Of a DNA stretch of 9,838 bases, positions 7,601 through 9,838 are shown one piece after another (positions within the stretch are counted from its first letter, which is position 1; every line of letters starts with the position of its first letter). The position numbers were made by a program, and so were the translations under genes. The stretch spans positions 1 through 9,838 of the forward strand of contig DASYCT010000071.1 of NCBI GenBank assembly GCA_036500065.1, in the 5' to 3' direction. The notes under the pieces were generated by a model. The model was given only the letters and a program-made list of their open reading frames with translations, did not search any database and was not told the DNA's origin. The stretch is from JACMLD01 sp036500065 (GTDB lineage: Bacteria; Bacteroidota; Bacteroidia; Chitinophagales; Chitinophagaceae).

Positions 7601-9838
7601 CGCTTACAGCTTTGGCGCCTCCGATCGATGGGGCACTTACAAGCCGGCTTCCATGAACCCCGTCAGTATGCTGAACAGCGACTATCCTTATACACCCCAG
7701 GAACAGCAGGGACAAACTGTGTCGCCCAGGGCGGCTCTTGATCAAAATGCAGGCGCCTGGTCGTTGAAGAAAATATTGCTCCCCTCCGGCGGACAGATAG
7801 AAGTTGACTATGAAAGTGACGACTATGCTTATGTGCAAAACCAACGCGCGGCCAATTTCCTGCCCATCGAAGGTTTTGGCAGCTCTGCTACTACCATGGC
7901 GCCCGATCGGCTCTACAACCTTTCTGGAAGTCCCACCGAGAATGATTATGTATTCATCCGTGTGCCGCAACCTTGCACAAGCGCCACGGATGTATACAAC
8001 AAATACCTGCAGGGTATGAATCAATTGGCGATAAAGCTGGCCGTGAAAATGCCGGCAGGCGTGGAACCCGTGACCTGCTATGCCAATATTGTCAACTATG
8101 GCGTCAAAGATGCTACCCATATCTGGGTGCAATTGAAAGAAGTATCGGGCATGAGTCCATTGTCGCTGACCGCGCTGGAATTCCTGCGTGAACAACTGCC
8201 GGGACAGGCATTTACGGGGTACGATGTATCGGAATCAAGCGGACTTCAACAGATAGGTGAGATGCTGATAGGCCTGCTGGACGGAATCAAGAATACCTTT
8301 ACCGATCCCATGAAGGCGCTGCGTAGCGACGGTAAGGCACGCTATGTGGAACTGGACAAATGTTTTGCCCGCGTCGATGAGCCGCGCGGTGTCAAATATG
8401 GCGGAGGTCACCGCGTAAAAGCCATTCGCATCAAAGACAACTGGCAGCAGATGAGCAACCAGTACACGTCTACCTACCAGCAATTGTACGATTATACTAC
8501 TACCGAGGTGTTCAATGGCGCCACGCGCACCATCAGCAGCGGCGTGGCGGCTTACGAACCTTCCATCGGCGGCGACGAAAACCCGATAGATACTATCAAA
8601 CAGGTGGTGGACAAGCTACCACTGGGACCGGCTTCCTACGGCGCCATCGAAATGCCCGTGCTCGATGCGTTTTTCCCTGCACCGCAGGTGGGCTATAGCA
8701 AGGTAACTGTCCGTACACCCAGCACCGTTACACCCAATGCCGGCCGCAAACAACGGGCTGGAACAGGACGCAGGGTCACCGAATTCTACACGGCAAAAGA
8801 CTATCCCGTCCACTACAACAATACCTCTTTCGATCCTTCGACCGACAGACAGGAGCATGATGCTTCTACGACGGCATTTTTCTATAAATATGCCTTCGAC
8901 AGCCGGGCTTTGTCTCAGGGTTTTATTGTGGAACTCAATGATATGCATGGCAAAATGAAAACACAGACCACCTATGCCGACAATGATTCTACCCAGCAGA
9001 TCAGCCGAACGGAACAATATTACCGCAACACCGGCATCAATGGTCCTTCCGACCAGTTTGACGTGGTAGCTTCCAATGGCGCCATCAGCTCCGGCAACAT
9101 TGGCATCGATGTAGAACTGATGACCGATACCCGTGAATTTTCGGTCAAAAGCAGCAGCCAGGAAATAGAGGCACAGGTAGACCTCTTCCCGGTGTTCCTG
9201 CCTTTCTGGATTCCTTTTATCTGGCCGGTATCAGGCAACAGCGAAAATACCTACCGCGCCGTCACCACCACCAAGGTAGTCAATTACCATAGTGTGCTCG
9301 ATAGCGTGGTAACAATTGATAAGGGCAGCCTTGTATCCACTAAGAACCTGCTTTATGATGCCGAAACCGGGCAGTTGGTGGTAAAACGCATGAACAACGA
9401 GTTCGAACAGCCGGTATTTGCTACTACTTACCCGGCATGGTGGGCTTATAGCGGTATGTCGCCGGCCTATCGAAACCTGGGCATGACATTTAACAGTGTC
9501 AGCTTTTCGCAGGGCCGCATCACATCGCCGACCGACCAGTCGCACTTTGAAAGTGGTGACGAATTGCTTGTCACCACCCAGGGCAATCCCACCAACCCCC
9601 CTTGTGATGCTTCCCAGGCTTCGGCCAACGTAGGCCGGTTATGGGTCATGGACACTGCCAAAAACAGCAGTTCACTTACCAATACTGCTCCCTGGTTTAT
9701 GTTCCTCGACAGCCTGGGCAAACCCTTTACCAAGGCTGGCGTCACCATGCGCATCATACGCAGCGGGAAAAGAAATATGATGGATGAGCAGTTGGCCGGT
9801 GTCACGTCGATGGTCAGCCCGGTAGTCAGCACCGGCGG
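4680..9838 (+). CDS. Giant exported Rhs/YD-like protein, N-terminal 1,719 residues (3' end beyond window)
   Basis: The frame is open from ATG 4680 to the window edge with no stop, so the C-terminus is missing. The N-terminus (MIQQLASRYQRKVAAILLLL) is basic then hydrophobic, consistent with Sec export. Motifs typical of very large Bacteroidota proteins annotated as hypothetical or Rhs-repeat-associated follow in order: NLFTGDFNYNIPLMDVGGYP (126-145), SWVGTGWNLNPGTISRNMRG (161-180), DLTGDGITDDD (775-785, a likely Ca-binding loop), VDYESDDYAYVQNQRA (1042-1057), VKYGGGHRV (1238-1246), GVAAYEPSIGGDENP (1288-1302), YDAETGQ (1559-1565), PAWWAY (1585-1590) and IIRSGKRN (1692-1699). Residues 222-320 contain Gly/Ser-rich amphipathic strands. 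Classic repeated YD units, the Rhs core and any C-terminal toxin are not reached. No VgrG or PAAR partner is in the window; the preceding barrel and Ig-like genes probably serve this protein. The family call rests on recognised motifs, not a search. Confidence 0.88.
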   Translation, partial: MIQQLASRYQRKVAAILLLLNCPLLTHLNGYAMGAGRLPVPAGIPVISHSSGYRPFGLPARPGPLFSQSHPRRPVAGYRITATDSAGAISLRRPVLSRAAASPAIGGPGQPEMSSFKPVSADNLVNLFTGDFNYNIPLMDVGGYPINIFYSGGVGTDQEASWVGTGWNLNPGTISRNMRGVPDDFNGEDTLLQSQNMKPNKTWGASLEADVEICGIKQMPKFLSLNFGLSLGASFNNYLGPALDVGVKNGVGLKIAQKTLSEKGVTDDISLSAGFSADANSRSGVTLSPSVSLTATQAAQDSKTTFGIGLSTSYNSRSGIKALQIAEQVSFNKYDQTSKTDPETNQISLQNLASEYATAPFSTSISFAKPSYIPSIRMPLTNNAFAGHFQLGGAIFGVYGSAELEVYQQTSKVSADKILQKKPLVGYLYYERAMNNPNMVMDFTRFNDREVTPNTPIISVPQYTYDVFSIQGEGTGGSIRAYRSEPGYVRDNVTGSTDQSDAVGADVGIPGHYGANFNTIKTPSTIGEWAANNALHTGLAFKAPQTTTTFENITFRNPGEGCVLDPAQYTRIGGTDLVRFRLSGTNYSPGISPTLDRFSARIPGVVLGSVDVDTAHAAPGREKRSQLVEFLTATDASTFGLDRQIKSYDNQTILDPATDTLRYTSFPRWDLTGYRKHHHISQINVTEASGRRYVYGIPVYNITQKDFTFTVDSSQLSTPGTTDKIGYATGTNDPVVNPDINGGTGSRDGYVQVTQTPAYAHSFLLSGVLSPDYMDLTGDGITDDDPGDAVKFNYTRIKAADGSWAVHNWRTPTDQSKANFLVGNRTDVKDDKGVVSYGQRESWYLHSIESKTMIALFTLGDRADGKGATGENGGVNSSDASVKLLQKIDLYSKSDLRKNGMAHARPIKTVHFVYSYRLCQGTPDNPLGDTTGFDHLGKGKLTLEQIYFTYNGTTRAKKDMYVFSYLNSDGSGNPAYSFGASDRWGTYKPASMNPVSMLNSDYPYTPQEQQGQTVSPRAALDQNAGAWSLKKILLPSGGQIEVDYESDDYAYVQNQRAANFLPIEGFGSSATTMAPDRLYNLSGSPTENDYVFIRVPQPCTSATDVYNKYLQGMNQLAIKLAVKMPAGVEPVTCYANIVNYGVKDATHIWVQLKEVSGMSPLSLTALEFLREQLPGQAFTGYDVSESSGLQQIGEMLIGLLDGIKNTFTDPMKALRSDGKARYVELDKCFARVDEPRGVKYGGGHRVKAIRIKDNWQQMSNQYTSTYQQLYDYTTTEVFNGATRTISSGVAAYEPSIGGDENPIDTIKQVVDKLPLGPASYGAIEMPVLDAFFPAPQVGYSKVTVRTPSTVTPNAGRKQRAGTGRRVTEFYTAKDYPVHYNNTSFDPSTDRQEHDASTTAFFYKYAFDSRALSQGFIVELNDMHGKMKTQTTYADNDSTQQISRTEQYYRNTGINGPSDQFDVVASNGAISSGNIGIDVELMTDTREFSVKSSSQEIEAQVDLFPVFLPFWIPFIWPVSGNSENTYRAVTTTKVVNYHSVLDSVVTIDKGSLVSTKNLLYDAETGQLVVKRMNNEFEQPVFATTYPAWWAYSGMSPAYRNLGMTFNSVSFSQGRITSPTDQSHFESGDELLVTTQGNPTNPPCDASQASANVGRLWVMDTAKNSSSLTNTAPWFMFLDSLGKPFTKAGVTMRIIRSGKRNMMDEQLAGVTSMVSPVVSTG

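Noticed and set aside
4947..9832. Many long minus-strand open frames across the giant gene, for example 7217-6282 and 8195-7500
   Set aside because: They lie antisense to a continuous 1,719-codon frame with recognisable conserved motifs; their translations look like composition-driven shadow frames without domains or signal peptides.

Overview
The window looks like Bacteroidota chromosome, most likely a Chitinophagaceae-type soil or freshwater bacterium. Three things point there: coding DNA of moderately high G+C beside a strikingly A+T-rich intergenic stretch, no Shine-Dalgarno sequences before the genes, and a giant secreted protein of a lineage-typical family. The species call is inference from style; no rRNA or tRNA gene is present to anchor it.

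Layout. Bases 1-63 probably belong to the edge of a neighbouring gene whose strand cannot be decided. Bases 64-377 are non-coding and A+T-rich. They hold three GG(A/G)TATA boxes, a perfect 9-bp inverted repeat and a three-unit 19-bp tandem repeat just before the first gene. From 378 to the window end, four genes run on the + strand with gaps of only 41, 9 and 37 bases, so they read as one operon: (1) a 260-residue secreted beta-rich protein of unknown function; (2) a 775-residue probable outer-membrane beta-barrel carrying a large coiled-coil segment; (3) a 367-residue secreted protein built of Ig/fibronectin-like domains, with a C-terminal domain resembling type IX secretion (T9SS) sorting domains; (4) the first 1,719 residues of a giant exported protein of the Bacteroidota Rhs/YD-like class, still open at the window edge.

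Working model (inference). All four products carry Sec-type signal peptides or hydrophobic N-termini. One looks like an outer-membrane barrel, and no VgrG, PAAR or other type VI secretion gene accompanies the Rhs-like giant within the window. This suggests a cell-surface assembly in which the barrel and the Ig-like protein export, anchor or display the giant protein. Its variable C-terminus, possibly a toxin or adhesin tip, would lie downstream of this window. Neither the C-terminal domain nor an immunity gene can be seen here.
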